From assembly GCA_030686995.1 (NCBI GenBank), contig CM060692.1, positions 126,867,796-126,931,795 of the forward strand: DNA of 64,000 nucleotides, read 5' to 3'. This document shows, one piece after another, positions 47,543 through 58,813 of the stretch. A program made the translations under genes and the position numbers. The notes under the pieces were generated by a model that was given only the letters and a program-made list of their open reading frames with translations, did not search any database and was not told the origin of the DNA. The stretch is from Artemisia argyi. Taxonomy: Eukaryota > Streptophyta > Magnoliopsida > Asterales > Asteraceae. The number at the start of each line of letters is the position of its first letter. The stretch's first letter is position 1.

Positions 47543-48564
47543 CTACGTGACCTCATCGTTGGTTCCACTTTCCAATCGTAAATGTTCTTTGTAGAAACCA
47601 ATCACCTTTTTCTCAATCGCTCCTATAATCCTATGGGCAAATTCCTTATCGACTTTATACTTTGGTCCTAGAGCCAAGCAATCTTTGTAGAAAAGAATCC
47701 TCTTTTCCCATACATAATCCATGCCCTTTTTCTTATCCTCTTCATTGATGTCCTCAAAAGCACCAACGTTATCCTTATCAAATCGGGATATAAAGCGAAA
47801 TTCTTTCATTCTATTAGGCATCCTATAAGTGATCCTATCGGTGTTACTTGCAAATCGGATTGTCCCTTCTATCTCATCATATTCTAACTTGGATTTCTCA
47901 ACAAACAGTTTACCAAACACAACATTGGATAATCGACAATCAATAACATTAGCAAGATCTTCCACAAACATAAAGTGGTGACAAAAGTGAAATTCCCAAC
48001 AAAGACATGTTGACCTTTAACTCTCCCGACAAAGTTACAAATTCCCCCGGGGTATTTGGGATCTCTTCTAGGTTCAAGTCTTGTTTTCACTATATCATTA
48101 TAAACATTTGAGGACATAATGTTGATTGGGGATTTGAAGTCAATGTAAGCATTGTCAACGTGTCTATACCCAATCATACATGGTATCTTAGCATTCTTAG
48201 GATCGCCTCTCTTTATCTTAGGTTCGATTCTAGTAAAAGGAGATCGAGGGTCATCAATAAGATTATTATAATATGCAATCTCCTCCTTAGTGGGATATAG
48301 ATTAAAATAATCATTTAGCTTCGGATCTATTTCCCCCTCTTCAAGTTCCTCAACGACATTCACAAAATCATTAGGCCCTAGGTCCTCATTTGAATACAAG
48401 GCGGTCTCTAGGTCACTAAATGCATGGTCGAGCTCAACTTTAATCAACCTATTAAGCTCACTAAGTTCCCTAATCTCACTCTCGATTTGTTCACGTAACA
48501 CAGCTACTTCTCTAGGGGAAAGGGGTGGATTCGCGTTTTCCATAATGCTCAACGGAATAGTCAA
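47543..48564 (-). pseudogene. Gypsy 2 retropepsin-like protein, one frameshift
   Basis: From ATG 48564 the protein has a coiled-coil-like acidic head (residues ~10-60), an acidic segment (EELEEGEIDP), a conserved lead-in (LYPTKEEIAYYNNLIDDP, IPCMIGYRHVDNAYIDF), then a retropepsin-like fold (FKSPINIMSSNVYNDI, CNFVGRVKGQHVFVGNFTF). Sense jumps frame near 47970 to 47971-47543, where it continues through LSNVVFGKLFVE and YRMPNRMKEF to the tail (KGMDYVWEKRILFYKDC, GFYKEHLRLE) and ends TNDEVT. Where an active protease has D-T/S-G this has D-F-K-S-P. Its closest relative here is gypsy 1 (33845-34597 plus 23775-23949). Other starts are possible, such as the in-frame ATG seven codons downstream. Confidence 0.75.
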
Positions 48565-48700
48565 TGAATTTAATTTACTAACAAAGGCACAAAGAAAAAG
48601 ATAGACTAAAGAAAACCTAAAAAAAAAATCTTACTAGAAAGGAATCTAGCAAGTAGACCTAATAAAAAGAGATTCTAACCTAGACAATAACTATTCCCCG

Positions 48701-48718
48701 GCAGCGGCGCCAAAAACT
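48701..48718 (-). other. Primer binding site of gypsy 2 (tRNA-Asp type)
   Basis: The minus strand reads AGTTTTTGGCGCCGCTGC directly after the LTR end. TGGCGCCG-TGC is the plant tRNA-Asp primer site, used by Athila/Tat-branch gypsy elements. Confidence 0.82.
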
Positions 48719-50128
48719 TGATACGTAGGGATTGCACCAGGCTTTACCTCTCGAGGGATCTCGAGAAGCTTACAACCCCCACCAGGCAGTGTACCTGATC
48801 GATGTAGTATAGTATAATGACAAGTACCGGGGGATTGATCGTTCAGCTAGGAATAGTGTCGCTAGGATTAGAAAACCTAAATACTAGTTCTAGAGATGAG
48901 AGATGATTCTTTTTGTATTTTTATATTTTTTTGAAAGCAAATAAAAATCTCGGGTTTGAAGGATTTGGGCGGAATTAGTTGCTAGTCAACTAACTTAATA
49001 CTAAAGATGCAATCAAAATAAAATACTAAAAATGAAAATAAAACTAAATTAAACTATGGTTGTGAGCAATAAGTGGAGAAATGTGTTTACTTAGATTTCA
49101 CTACTCCCTAGATATCTTTTACACGTTAATTACTTGTTATAGTTGCGTGGATGACGGATTGTATTCCTTAATACCATTCATGGGGTGGCGTACTTAACTC
49201 CCCAATCCTATGAGTGCCTACTTCACTCCTATGTCGAGCCGGCTAAGAAGCTCCTAACATGGGATCATTAGAATTTACTCATGCATTAAATACAACCAAT
49301 AAAACCTAGTACACATCGGTTCATGTTTCCTAAGACGTTCAAGCATGTTACCAATTGGAGATCTGCCAGTTTTCTTAAGCCTAACATTGAAATCATTCAT
49401 CCAATACAACCATAAACAAGTAATCAACACATAATCAACATCTAGGTTTCATTAGATCTAAGTAAACACAAGATAAATCTAGCCTAGCATGGTGGAATCA
49501 AGACAAGCACAAGATAAAGACAACCAACACATAGACATATTGATTGAATTAAAAGAATACTTATCTCAATAACACATGTAAGGGTTCAAGGGCTGAAAAC
49601 CCTTGAAAAAACTGTAAAATACGTATATGGTTCGGCCTTAGGGTTTCTCCAAACTTGTTCCTCTCTAATGAATGAAAATTAGAAAACTGTATATAGATAT
49701 AAGAGGTTGACGGCGTCAAGAACAACCTAGTGATGCCGTCATCTCGCCGCCAAAATAATTCTCGGACTGCCTTGATCTACATCTGACGCCGTCATGTTAT
49801 CCACTTTTGCAGGCCGTCACACATTTAACTCTTGACGCTCTACTTTGTGACGTCTTCATTTCTGTACTGGGTCATCATGGTCTTTACTCTTGACGCCGTC
49901 AGGATAGTACTCTTGACGCCGACACACTGTTCCCAGCTTGGAAAATTAAGTCTTTGGCGTTTTCTTCACTTTAATGCTCCAAAAACGTCCAGATTGCTTC
50001 CTTTTCCAGATTTCACTCCCAAAGTACCTAAAATCACAAAAGGAACGATTTAGGGCAATATTTGATCAAATAAATTCAATTCCGGGCTTAAATGACCCCC
50101 TAAAAGTGGTTCATTTTTCGCCTCATCA
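48719..50128 (-). repeat. Gypsy 2 LTR, right (5' LTR)
   Basis: 1410 bp, intact TG...CA ends, and the same TGACG/CGTCA cluster at about 49705-49925. Minus-strand TATA-like TATATACAG near 49688-49696 has one change from the left copy. Confidence 0.9.
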
Positions 50129-50476
50129 TTTAAGTTATTGCATAGGGCTTTTAAAATTCATGAGACGGCTCTGATCATTGTATCCCATCAACAACCTTCA
50201 TAGCGTTGTTATATACTAGAAAAAAAAGTTGTGCACATCTGATACACTAATTTAATATTGGGTTTAGGGTAGGATTACTTAATTATTGAAATATATTAAG
50301 TTAAAATCACAAATTTCATAATTGCTATGCAATGCAATTTCAACACTTTTGATGAAAAGGAAAATAAGTTTTTATCGAGGAACAAAACAGAGGCAGATGC
50401 AGAAATTGATCATAGGATATGCGCTTCTAGTTTTTTTTTAAGAAAGTATGACTTAATGTTAAATTAGCGAAATTTC

Positions 50477-50572
<96 letters not shown>

Positions 50573-50598
50573 CATACATATATATGTATGTATGTATG

Positions 50599-50660
<62 letters not shown>

Positions 50661-50777
50661 ATAAATAAATAATTTACACTACGGATTTTGTCGGAAGGTA
50701 TGCATGTGCATACTATCTTCCTTAAATACGTCCGCCTTTGGAATACAAGCATTTCGCACTTATATCAACCAAGTTTA
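50129..50777. other. AT-rich spacer with a compound microsatellite
   Basis: No gene. The microsatellite at 50481-50652 dominates. A small inverted repeat (GGAAGGTATGCATG and GCATACTATCTTCC) lies at about 50694-50724. Confidence 0.6.
50481..50652. repeat. Compound (TA)n-(CATA)n-(TGTA)n-(TA)n microsatellite
   Basis: Two TA runs flank a dyad-symmetric core of CATA repeats followed by TGTA repeats (about 50566-50604). The whole tract could fold back on itself. Confidence 0.95.
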
Positions 50778-51299
50778 TCTATACTACTTAAAGATTGAAT
50801 GACTTAATTTAATATGCAAGAGGATTTGTGCACAAAGGGAAGTACGGTACAACATAGTTTAAGATACATGAAGACTAGAAAGCTTAAAATTTTCAGATTC
50901 AACACTTGCTAATTGTGGTATTGTGTAAGATTTAAAAAATATGTAGTAGCAAGATTCGAACCCAGGTCTCCTTGGTGAAAGCAAAATATTCCAACCACTA
51001 GACTACAATAGACTTTTGTTCATTTATTGTACAACCAAATACATATAATACATACACGAGCCATACAAATTTGTTGTTTATTTGATTTTTTTTCTATTGG
51101 TTCTTCTAATAAGCAACATCAAACACATGTTTTTCTGATAGTGTTTTAATCTTACTCGTACAAAAAGAAAAACTCAAATTTAATTCAATTCACCTCCGAG
51201 CAACATTTGTTAAACAACATTCAGCGACAGGTACCTATAATCAAATCATTAAACAACATTCGTCTGCGAACCCGATGCTTTGCGCGGGTACCATGCTAG
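50778..51299 (+). mobile_element. Small non-autonomous Helitron (522 bp)
   Basis: Starts TCTATACTACTTAAAG and ends with a GC-rich hairpin (CCCGATGCTTTGCGCGGG) followed by TACCATGCTAG. It sits between host A (50777) and T (51300), as Helitrons do. These three signs match the known ends of plant Helitrons. There is no coding sequence. It contains an antisense tRNA-Glu-like segment. Confidence 0.75.
50949..51016 (-). other. tRNA-Glu(UUC)-like relic inside the Helitron
   Basis: On the minus strand the segment shows a D-arm like GTAGTCTAGTGGTTGGAAT, an anticodon loop CTTTCAC (anticodon TTC), and a B box GGGTTCGAATC, in order and spaced like tRNA-Glu. The acceptor stem does not pair well, so it is a relic or the head of a tRNA-derived SINE rather than a working tRNA. 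Confidence 0.55.
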
Positions 51300-52385
51300 T
51301 CAATTATTACGTATACAAATACATTCGATAGTACGGTACAACAAAACAAAGCTCCACAAGAGTTCTCAATTGAATGTCTACAATTATGTGCAAAGAATAC
51401 AAACAATCCAGGAGTTACACAACTGATAAATTTGTGTATTGAAAAAAGAATACAAAGCATCCTAATTGTATCAACAAGTCTTTAAAGTAAGACTTTTCAC
51501 TTGGATTTTGAAGATTATAAATAAAACTATCACCATCTCATTTTTTTAACGATCTTCACCACCATCCTCTATTTCTATCCTAATCCATAGTCAACCAAAA
51601 AAAAATGAAAAACAGGAAAAAAATGATAAGGATCTCATTTAATCCTCATAGATCTTATCTTTGCCCAATCCTTTAATCACAACGCACAATATCAAAAACC
51701 TTCAACAACAAATTCAAAACTATCATATCCCCATCTCGACACAATACTACAACCACTCCTTAGTCGAACCAAAAAAAATATATCTAAGATATTTTTTTTT
51801 CTTTTTCGTGTGGTACAAAACACGGAAGAAACAAAAATCATCGTCGCTCTATGTAGATCATAGTTCTTTTCTGTTATTCGGAATATTAAAGGACGAACAA
51901 AAACAATATAATTTAAATTCATCATTTGTTTCGATCACTAACAAAAGAAAAGAAGAACCTACGCGAGACCCTCCAAAGGATCTTGAAGCCGTGTACTCGA
52001 TTGTATTTGTTTTTCATATGATCGGTTAGAATGGTAGATGATGATGAGATGGGTTGTAAGGTAAGATTTGGATTTTTTTTTTCTTCCTACAGATGGAGAG
52101 TAAAAGAAAGATGGAGGCAGCCATGTTTCTGATTAGGGTTATGAGATATTAGGGGTATGTATTTGGGGTTGTAAATTGGGCATGAGTGCTGAAGCAAGCA
52201 AATAATAAATCGAGAAAAGAAATCATAAGGAATGAGCATAAAACTTTTCCATTACATTGTTACATATTTACTACGTAATTTATTTGCCAAACATTTTCAT
52301 TTAATAAGTTGCAAGACATTTGTGTATGTTACATATTCATTTAATAAGTTGCCATACATATTCATTTAATCCAGTCGTATTATAA
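51300..52385. other. AT-rich sequence with no gene recognised
   Basis: Opposed ORFs at 51661-52029 and 51692-51925 share the same low-complexity region and have no recognisable motifs. Confidence 0.45.
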
Positions 52386-52656
52386 GAGCATCCACAATGG
52401 TGAAGTTTTATATAGGTCCATAATCATTAATTTATAAACCTTTTGATGTTATAAACCTATGTTCACTATGCATAAACCTTTTACAACTCTTTCAAATCAT
52501 TCATAATAACACATGCATTAAATTATGAATAAGTGCAAGAATATGAATCTCTTCATGCCATATGTACATGAAACAAATGATCACTATGGTTAAAATGAAA
52601 GATAAAGCTTTATACAGGTTTTAAACCTTTTGATGAACCTACCATAGTAGATGCCC
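52386..52656. mobile_element. MITE, PIF/Harbinger (Tourist)-like
   Basis: Terminal inverted repeats GAGCATCCACAATGGTGA and (reverse strand) GGGCATCTACTATGGTAG bound 271 bp of AT-rich sequence. TAA flanks both sides (52383-52385 and 52657-52659), matching the 3-bp TWA duplication of PIF/Harbinger elements. TATAAACCTTTTGATG-type segments are repeated inside, inverted between the halves. Confidence 0.6.
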
Positions 52657-53399
52657 TAACGTAGATAACAACAATGCGTGTTATTAAGTCAAATTTACAT
52701 TTAGTAGTCTTATTAAATTTAAAATGTGAAATTTTATTAAATTTAATGTGTGTTATGGCAATTAGTAACCAGCATAGATGTTAATTGACTTATTTCTTTT
52801 TAACAGTAGCATCATTATACTATATACTAAAACCCATTGAGGGTATGTAAGTGCAAAAGCAATGTAGTTGCTACAGTGTAGAACAGTACAATACAGTGCG
52901 ACCTTTGTTTAGAAATAATAATAAAAAAACCTGCTCCATTTAACACACACAACCCATATCTAGATCCTTCTTTTCATCACACAAACTTCATTCTTCTTAC
53001 GCTCTGTTCCCGAGTTTTTAAATAAAAGAAGAGAAGAGAAGTGACAAAAACGGGCAGAAAAGAAGAGGAGAGGAATAAAATTTAACTTTTTATTTCATGT
53101 TCCCGAGTTAGTTCCTAAGTTAGAAAGAAAAAAAAAACTAATGATTTTACAAGTATAACCATTGTTGTATGAAAAACTATACTATATCTTGGGGCATTTA
53201 AGTCATTTTATTAATTGAAAGTTTCCTTATTTACTTTCTCTCCAAATAATCTGGGAAGAAGATTTTGGAAAGAAAGCGAACCAAATTTCCTCTCCAGCTC
53301 ATTTCTTCCTACTTCTCTTCTCTTCTTTCAAAAAAATAACTCAGGAACGCAGTGTTAAAGGTTCTACCACCGACGAAACACTCAAAACACACACACTAA

Positions 53400-54440
53400 A
53401 AACACTCAAAATATAAACGTCAAAGCCACCATATAGGTTTACTCCGGCTATAGCTATCGGCATTTACCCACTACCGTCACTGGCACCAACTCAGGTATGT
53501 AAAGCCTTCCTTTTTGTTCTTTTCACAAGACTACCAGCAATTTTATTCTTCATAGTAGCCCTTATTTTTATTAAATGATTCACAACAGATGCGTGTTAAA
53601 ATTTGTTTGGTTGTTGTATCATATCAAAGTCGATAGAGGAAACTTATAGCACAAATTTCACAGGCAGTGCTACCTCAATAAGATCTAACAAAAAAGACTC
53701 AGAAAGAAGACACAGTGCAACCATCAGTTTTAGTTTGAACAAGAAGGAATTGCGAATTTAAGGTATGGTTTTGTGTATATTTTTAATCTTTTGCATTTGA
53801 AATATTGTATGTCTCAGGTGTTAATGTTTTAAACATTGCGTTTATGATTGTCCCCATGATTACTTGATTTATTTATGTTTGCGTTTTTGATGTGGATTTG
53901 CTTTTTGGTGGTGATTAAGATTTTGGACTATGCATATAATGTGTTTGATGAAATGTTTGGGTTAAAAGCAGTAGGGTTAATATATGTAACTATAGCTCTT
54001 TTAAGTTCTATAGTAAGATTTCTGCTGATTGTCAGTTGATACGTTTATGCGGTTAGTAGTAGACTGAATATGTAAAGTGATTAGAGTTATTTTAATGTTC
54101 CATTAAAAGCTCATCACACTATCACAGTAACATGCTTTCTATAGCAGAATATCAGTTTGACTTGGTTTCTAAATGAACATGCTTATAGGAAGTAAAGTAG
54201 CAGAATAGTGATTCAGGTATGTTTCAAATGTTATAACCTTTATATAATTTTTTAGTTTTTAGGTTTTTCGTGATTTGGTGTATCGAGTTAGTTATTATTT
54301 TGTTTTGTCGATTCAGGGGTTACGTACGATTATGAGAAGCGGTTCGGGAGAACGAGAGTCGTGGAAGATTGGCAAACCGTGTTGTTGCGAATCATCCGGT
54401 GAACTCATCCAAACGCAAGGTCACGATTTCTTAAGGTAAA
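53400..54440 (+). other. Exon-intron-like fragments of unknown origin in the Helitron
   Basis: Candidate exons end at 53494 (AACTCAG|GTATGT), at about 53761 (ATTTAAG|GTATGG) and at 54436 (TTCTTAAG|GTAAAG), with acceptor-like TTCACAG near 53665 and GATTCAG near 54317. The exon at 54318-54436 has an open frame containing VTYDYEKRFGRTRVVEDWQT before a stop. I do not recognise the parent genes. A further exon-like block lies at about 54990-55168. Confidence 0.3.
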
Positions 54441-55697
54441 GTTGTTTTAAATTAGTTTTCAATTATTGTTCCTCAAGTGGTGGGTTACGGTTTGGCTAAC
54501 GTGGTGGTGTGTGGTGGTGATGAAACGGAAAAAATGGTGGTTGAGCTGTGATTGCTGAGATGAAAGTGTCTCATAAGGGTCAAATTATAACAACCTAATC
54601 TAATATGTATTTACTAATTAGACCTGTTTATACGTTTATTATGTTAACTATTTGCGAGTAAAATAAGTAGTCGCAACCGTTGTCTCAAGCAAGTGGTGAG
54701 GTTGGGTTATATAAGTAGAAGTTCGATGATTAGCAATGTAATCTGTGTGTTAGATTCATTAAAATTTTAATACTGAACGTTTTATGATTTTAAATTATTA
54801 ATTAGTTTTAGAAATCAATGGTTTTTGAAGTAACAAGAAATGATACTTTTGGGTCTATGTTTTTAATGTATTAACCAATCTCATGGAAGCAGGATAGGTT
54901 AACCATCTGTAATTGTTTATGCTTATATTGACATAAGCGGACACATATCCTTTAATATAACCTTTTACTTTATCTGCATGAAAATGGCAGATAGTTGTGC
55001 GTTCGTATCCCTAACAAAGTCTGCTGGCAAGGCAATCATCAAGCAGCCAAAAAGCATCGACATTGCACATCTAAAATGAACAGACATTGCTACTTTCTAG
55101 AGGATGCGAAGATAGGATTCTAGCTGCTTTTCATCACGTGGAAAATATCCATTCTACAATGAATGAGGTGCATTTTTACTTCATACTATAACTATGATAG
55201 TTCAGCCATTATAAGTGCTGTCAAGTACTCACTGTGTGCCTTTACTCAGCTTACTCCTTAACTGCCTCTAGAAAAACAATAACTAACCAATCTAAACAAA
55301 CGTACTATGATCATGATCTGGCTATGTTTCTGCATTGTGTAATCATAACCCTGAAAATGGACTTAAAACTAAAGACAATAAGTTGATGAGAATGTATGAG
55401 ACATGAGATATTGTGCATTGTGAATGTGGGTGAAGAAACCATCATGTTTTTAAGATATATAGCTGGTATAATTTACTAAAAGCATTGTGTTTTAAGATAT
55501 GCATCATGTTTAATTTATTAAAAAAACTTTGGTGCCTTTTCTCCCGTTAAACATGTTTTTGTTCTACTCCATTTTAATCCATTTTAAATACAAAGAGGCC
55601 CGCTCGACCCATTTATATGGGTTACATGAATAACTTTTTACTTAATATTTTGTGACAATATTTTTTTACTTAATGTTTGATTTTGGGTTGTCAAGCA

Positions 55698-55850
55698 GCC
55701 AAAGATAACCAGGTTGTTTCGATAAGTTATGCAGATCAGGTCATTCAGATGCCGAATTGGTTTCAAGCTGTAGCCAAAAATGAGCAGGGTGCCGTTACAG
55801 TTGTCAAATGCGTCCGAAGGTGGTTTTATGGGTTCCAATACCATCCCGAG
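55698..55850 (+). pseudogene. GMP synthase fragment (glutamine amidotransferase domain exon)
   Basis: The open frame reads NQVVSISYADQVIQMPNWF, AVAKNEQGAVTVV and FYGFQYHPEV before a GTATAC donor at 55851. This fits the end of the class-I amidotransferase domain of plant GMP synthase, where the HPE motif supplies the catalytic His and Glu; GMP synthase makes GMP from XMP using glutamine. The expected SHGD motif is decayed to SYAD, so the copy is under no strong constraint. Only this exon was recognised, which fits capture of a gene piece by the surrounding Helitron. Confidence 0.6.
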
Positions 55851-56010
55851 GTATACATTTGTGTGCGAAAATATTAGTTTATGCGACTAAGGGATCTTGG
55901 ATTAATTGTTAAAATATAAGGCATTGTTTGTTAAGGTTATTTTTTCTCTTATCAGGTAATTTGAATTGGGATATATTTCATGAGTTTAATTTTTGTGTTA
56001 TTCTTGGAAG

Positions 56011-57361
56011 ATGGCAAACGGATATCCCATGTCGCATAAAAATAATATACGAATGCATCTGCTATCTGAAGGTATGTCAAGTTACGAGTTTTATGTCTGC
56101 ACAATTGGTGTATAGATACTATTTATGTAATACTTATGGTAACTACAGTTTGTGGTTGTTTTTTTGTTTTAACCTATACTAATTTTGGACAGTTTGTTGT
56201 TGTAATAGGTATTAACAATGGTGTATAAAATGGTTACAGCACCTCACGTACACGAAATACGAGACCACATTCTCTGGCCCAAGGTAATTTACACTCCCTA
56301 TTCTTTCTTTAATATTTTGTTAAGAGGGTGTTTGGAATTTTGTTTTATTAAGAATGAATATGTTATTGACTACTAAGTAAGTTTAAATAATATATACTCA
56401 ATGTATTGGCCAACTGCTAACCATTAACAAGGGGGTGGTACTCAATAGGTGTTACATAGCTCTTAACATGCCACATGTGTTATTTTTGTTTATTGTGATG
56501 TTATGTTTGCTACAAGGCCAATCACTGCCACTTAATAAGATTTTTATGAAAATGTTTGATACGCTGCCCGGGTTACTTTTCTTTACCTTCGAAAGAATGT
56601 ACACAATATTGATTCGAGTATACCTCATTTATTGTAAAAATAAATTGGACTATGTTGCTAAGGGCCTGAGGTAGAACATATTTCTAATTGGTTGTATAGG
56701 TTATATACGAGTAAAACTTAACTACGACGTTTTAGTTGTTATTGTTTTTATCTCGGCTGCAACATAAAAAAAATAAAAATAAAAAAAAAATAAAAAAAAA
56801 AAGTTATTGTTTTTATCAGCGCTAGGGATATCTCTTCTTTTAAACCCAAAGTGTGCCCTCTTGAAACGACAACTTGCCAAAACATTGAGATGAACCACAC
56901 TAAGTATAGGTAGAATGTTAGAAAATTTAGTAACTCTTAATACTTTGGTTTCTCACATTCAGTTTAAGTATTCTAGAAAATATGCACACTGATTGGTGGT
57001 GTTGTCGTGACGGTGTTACTATTTTATAGCAAAGTATATAGACGACATAATAGCATTCATGTTCAATTAGGCTTTGTAGGGTATACATAGGGGTTGATAG
57101 TAGTGTTGTTGAATCAGCTTGGTGTTTGGTTATCAGATGTGTATGCTTTTGCAATTTATTGGTTTCTGTTTTTATTAGTTATATTATGATTATGTTATTG
57201 CTGCTGATGATCTATTGCACACGGATCTAATTGCTAAGAAAACCTTTTGTCTTACTTTGCAGATTCCTCACTCGACGCCTATTGAATACAAACAGTCCAG
57301 CCTATCAATGAACGGGAGGACAGCTGACAGTGCCTATGATGTTGTGGTGCTGTGTGAGACA
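56011..57361 (+). other. Further exon-like fragments in the Helitron
   Basis: Three segments are bounded by plausible splice sites: 56011-56071 (frame MANGYPMSHKNNIRMHLLSE, donor GTATGT), about 56240-56282 (frame HLTYTKYETTFSGP, donor GTAATT) and 57263-57361 (frame IPHSTPIEYKQSSLSMNGR, then AYDVVVLCETG). They could be consecutive exons of one captured gene, but I do not recognise it. Confidence 0.35.
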
Positions 57362-57712
57362 GGTTGGTGAACTTATCACGTCTAAGTGGCAAAATAGGCG
57401 GGTAGGACAGAATAGGTTTACGTTTTTATGCACAGAGTAGCTTAGAAATGCATGTACAATGTATAGATATTTTAAATCAATCAAATTGGATACTTATTGT
57501 AACTAATACTTCGCTTTTAAAGTTGTGTTTCATCTTATAGTGGATGCTTCAGAAATAATTTACGAAAAATAGTACTCAGGGTTATCGATCTTTTGCATAT
57601 TTACTCCTTAATGACTAAGTTACTATACGGAAGTAGTATTCGGGTAATTGTTTCGGTTCAAATTTAGATTTACCATAGCATTCCCCCAGCAACGCGCGGG
57701 TTCACCCACTCG

Positions 57713-58135
57713 TTTATAATTAATGTGCAATAATGGATCATCGAAGTGAATGCTAACCGGATGAAAAATTATGTTGTTTTAACTAATGAATGGTGATTTT
57801 GGCATTAATTTTGCAAAGTAATAATGAGATGGTTGTTTGTGAAAATTCAAGTTTATTATATGCACTCTTGATAAAAGCATACTCATTCGATAAAAGATGC
57901 CACCGGTCCACCTAGACCAAATTTCTTCTATGATGTTTTCCAGATGGTAAAGCGGTATGAATGTTGCATAAGCAATAGAACACTTACATAAACACGGGCC
58001 TATACTTGAGATACTAGATTACAAACTATTTTAAATAGTGGAAACCTAATTAGTATCAACCATTTAGCTATGAAAACTTAAATACAACCGGTGCATCATA
58101 CGGGTTGAACATAGCCTCGTGTATAACAATAATTA
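57713..58135. other. AT-rich spacer between two Helitron ends
   Basis: No coding or repeat feature seen. Confidence 0.45.
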
Positions 58136-58230
58136 CTAGCAGGGTCCCTGCGCGATGCAGCTGCGGGCACCCTGTAATTTAATTTTTTCGGCTAATAATT
58201 TATTTTATTTGTACATTTTTTTGGCAATAG
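58136..58230 (-). mobile_element. Helitron 3' end on the minus strand
   Basis: Plus-strand TTACTAGCAGGGTCCCTGCG followed by a GCAGCTGCGGGCACCCTG stretch reads, on the minus strand, as a GC-rich hairpin ending in CTGCTAG|T. The element would extend rightwards and may contain the gene fragments at 60187-63671. Its 5' end was not found, so it may lie beyond the window. Confidence 0.5.
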
Positions 58231-58398
58231 CTTTGCTGAATAGTTTTTTATGGCAAAAGTTAGATGAAATTTTGCTTAGTTTGTATTATTTTATTTATTT
58301 ATTTTTGTTTAGTAGTTTGCTTGGTTTGTACAATATGTAAACATATTTATTATGTTCTTTTTGACAATAAATTTATGGATATCAAAAATTTTGTTTAG

Positions 58399-58480
58399 CT
58401 CGTGTCCGTTCGGGCTCGAGCCCGTTTGACCCGTGCCCGTTCGGGCTCGAGCCCATTTGGCCCATTGCCCGTTCGGGCTT
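58399..58480. repeat. GC-rich tandem repeat with nested palindromes
   Basis: About 2.5 copies of a 33-bp unit containing CCCGTTCGGGCTCGAGCCC, itself made of the palindromes CCCGTTCGGG and GGGCTCGAGCCC. It is embedded in strongly AT-rich DNA. Confidence 0.8.
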
Positions 58481-58804
58481 GAATATTGTATAATATGCTT
58501 TATTATTTGTATTAGTGACATTTAATGCAGGAATTGTATTTAAGTTGGTTGTACATGCTTGATAATTTGTATTTCTTATGTAAAGGGTGTTTTAATAAGT
58601 GCATTAATTGTATTTATTGACAAGTTAATTAATTGTATTTAATGTAAATAATGATTTATTTATTGTATTTAATGTTAGTATTAATTGTATGTTAGATTTA
58701 AATATGAGGGGAATTTCTATAAGTAGCATTTGTTGTTGTACTTATAGCTTTAAAAGTTGTAAGGCTTAATTTTAAGTATTTTATTAATAGTAGGCCTTCA
58801 TGCT

Positions 58805-58813
58805 TTATAATAT
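58805..58813. repeat. 9-bp target duplication TTATAATAT (left)
   Basis: Repeated exactly at 59597-59605. Confidence 0.85.

Larger units (their letters stand above)
43620..50128 (-). mobile_element. Non-autonomous gypsy element 2 (related to gypsy 1)
   Basis: LTRs at 43620-45032 and 48719-50128 (TGATACGTAGGG...CCTCATCA) share layout and many blocks with gypsy 1. The interior (3.7 kb) has a tRNA-Asp-type primer site, one protein ORF with a retropepsin-like domain, and a 3' non-coding region matching gypsy 1. There is no gag capsid, reverse transcriptase or integrase. The outer base pair of the left LTR reads TA instead of TG and no target duplication is evident (GGTAT against TTTAA), so one end may have recombined or mutated. 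Confidence 0.85.
52812..57712 (+). mobile_element. Candidate Helitron carrying host-gene fragments (4.9 kb)
   Basis: The left end is TCATTATACTATATACTAAA with host A at 52811. The right end has a hairpin (CCCCCAGCAACGCGCGGG) then TTCACCCACTCG with host T at 57713. The last four bases are CTCG instead of CTRR, one substitution from the canonical CTAG. Inside are intron-separated exon-like pieces on the plus strand, one recognisable as GMP synthase, which is typical of gene-capturing plant Helitrons. No Rep/helicase is seen. Confidence 0.5.

Noticed and set aside
50949..51016. A functional tRNA-Glu gene
   Set aside because: The acceptor stem does not pair and several conserved positions are changed; it lies inside a Helitron. 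Kept only as a tRNA-like relic.
51661..52029. 122-codon ORF as a host gene
   Set aside because: Low-complexity composition, an antisense ORF of similar length, and no recognisable motif or promoter.
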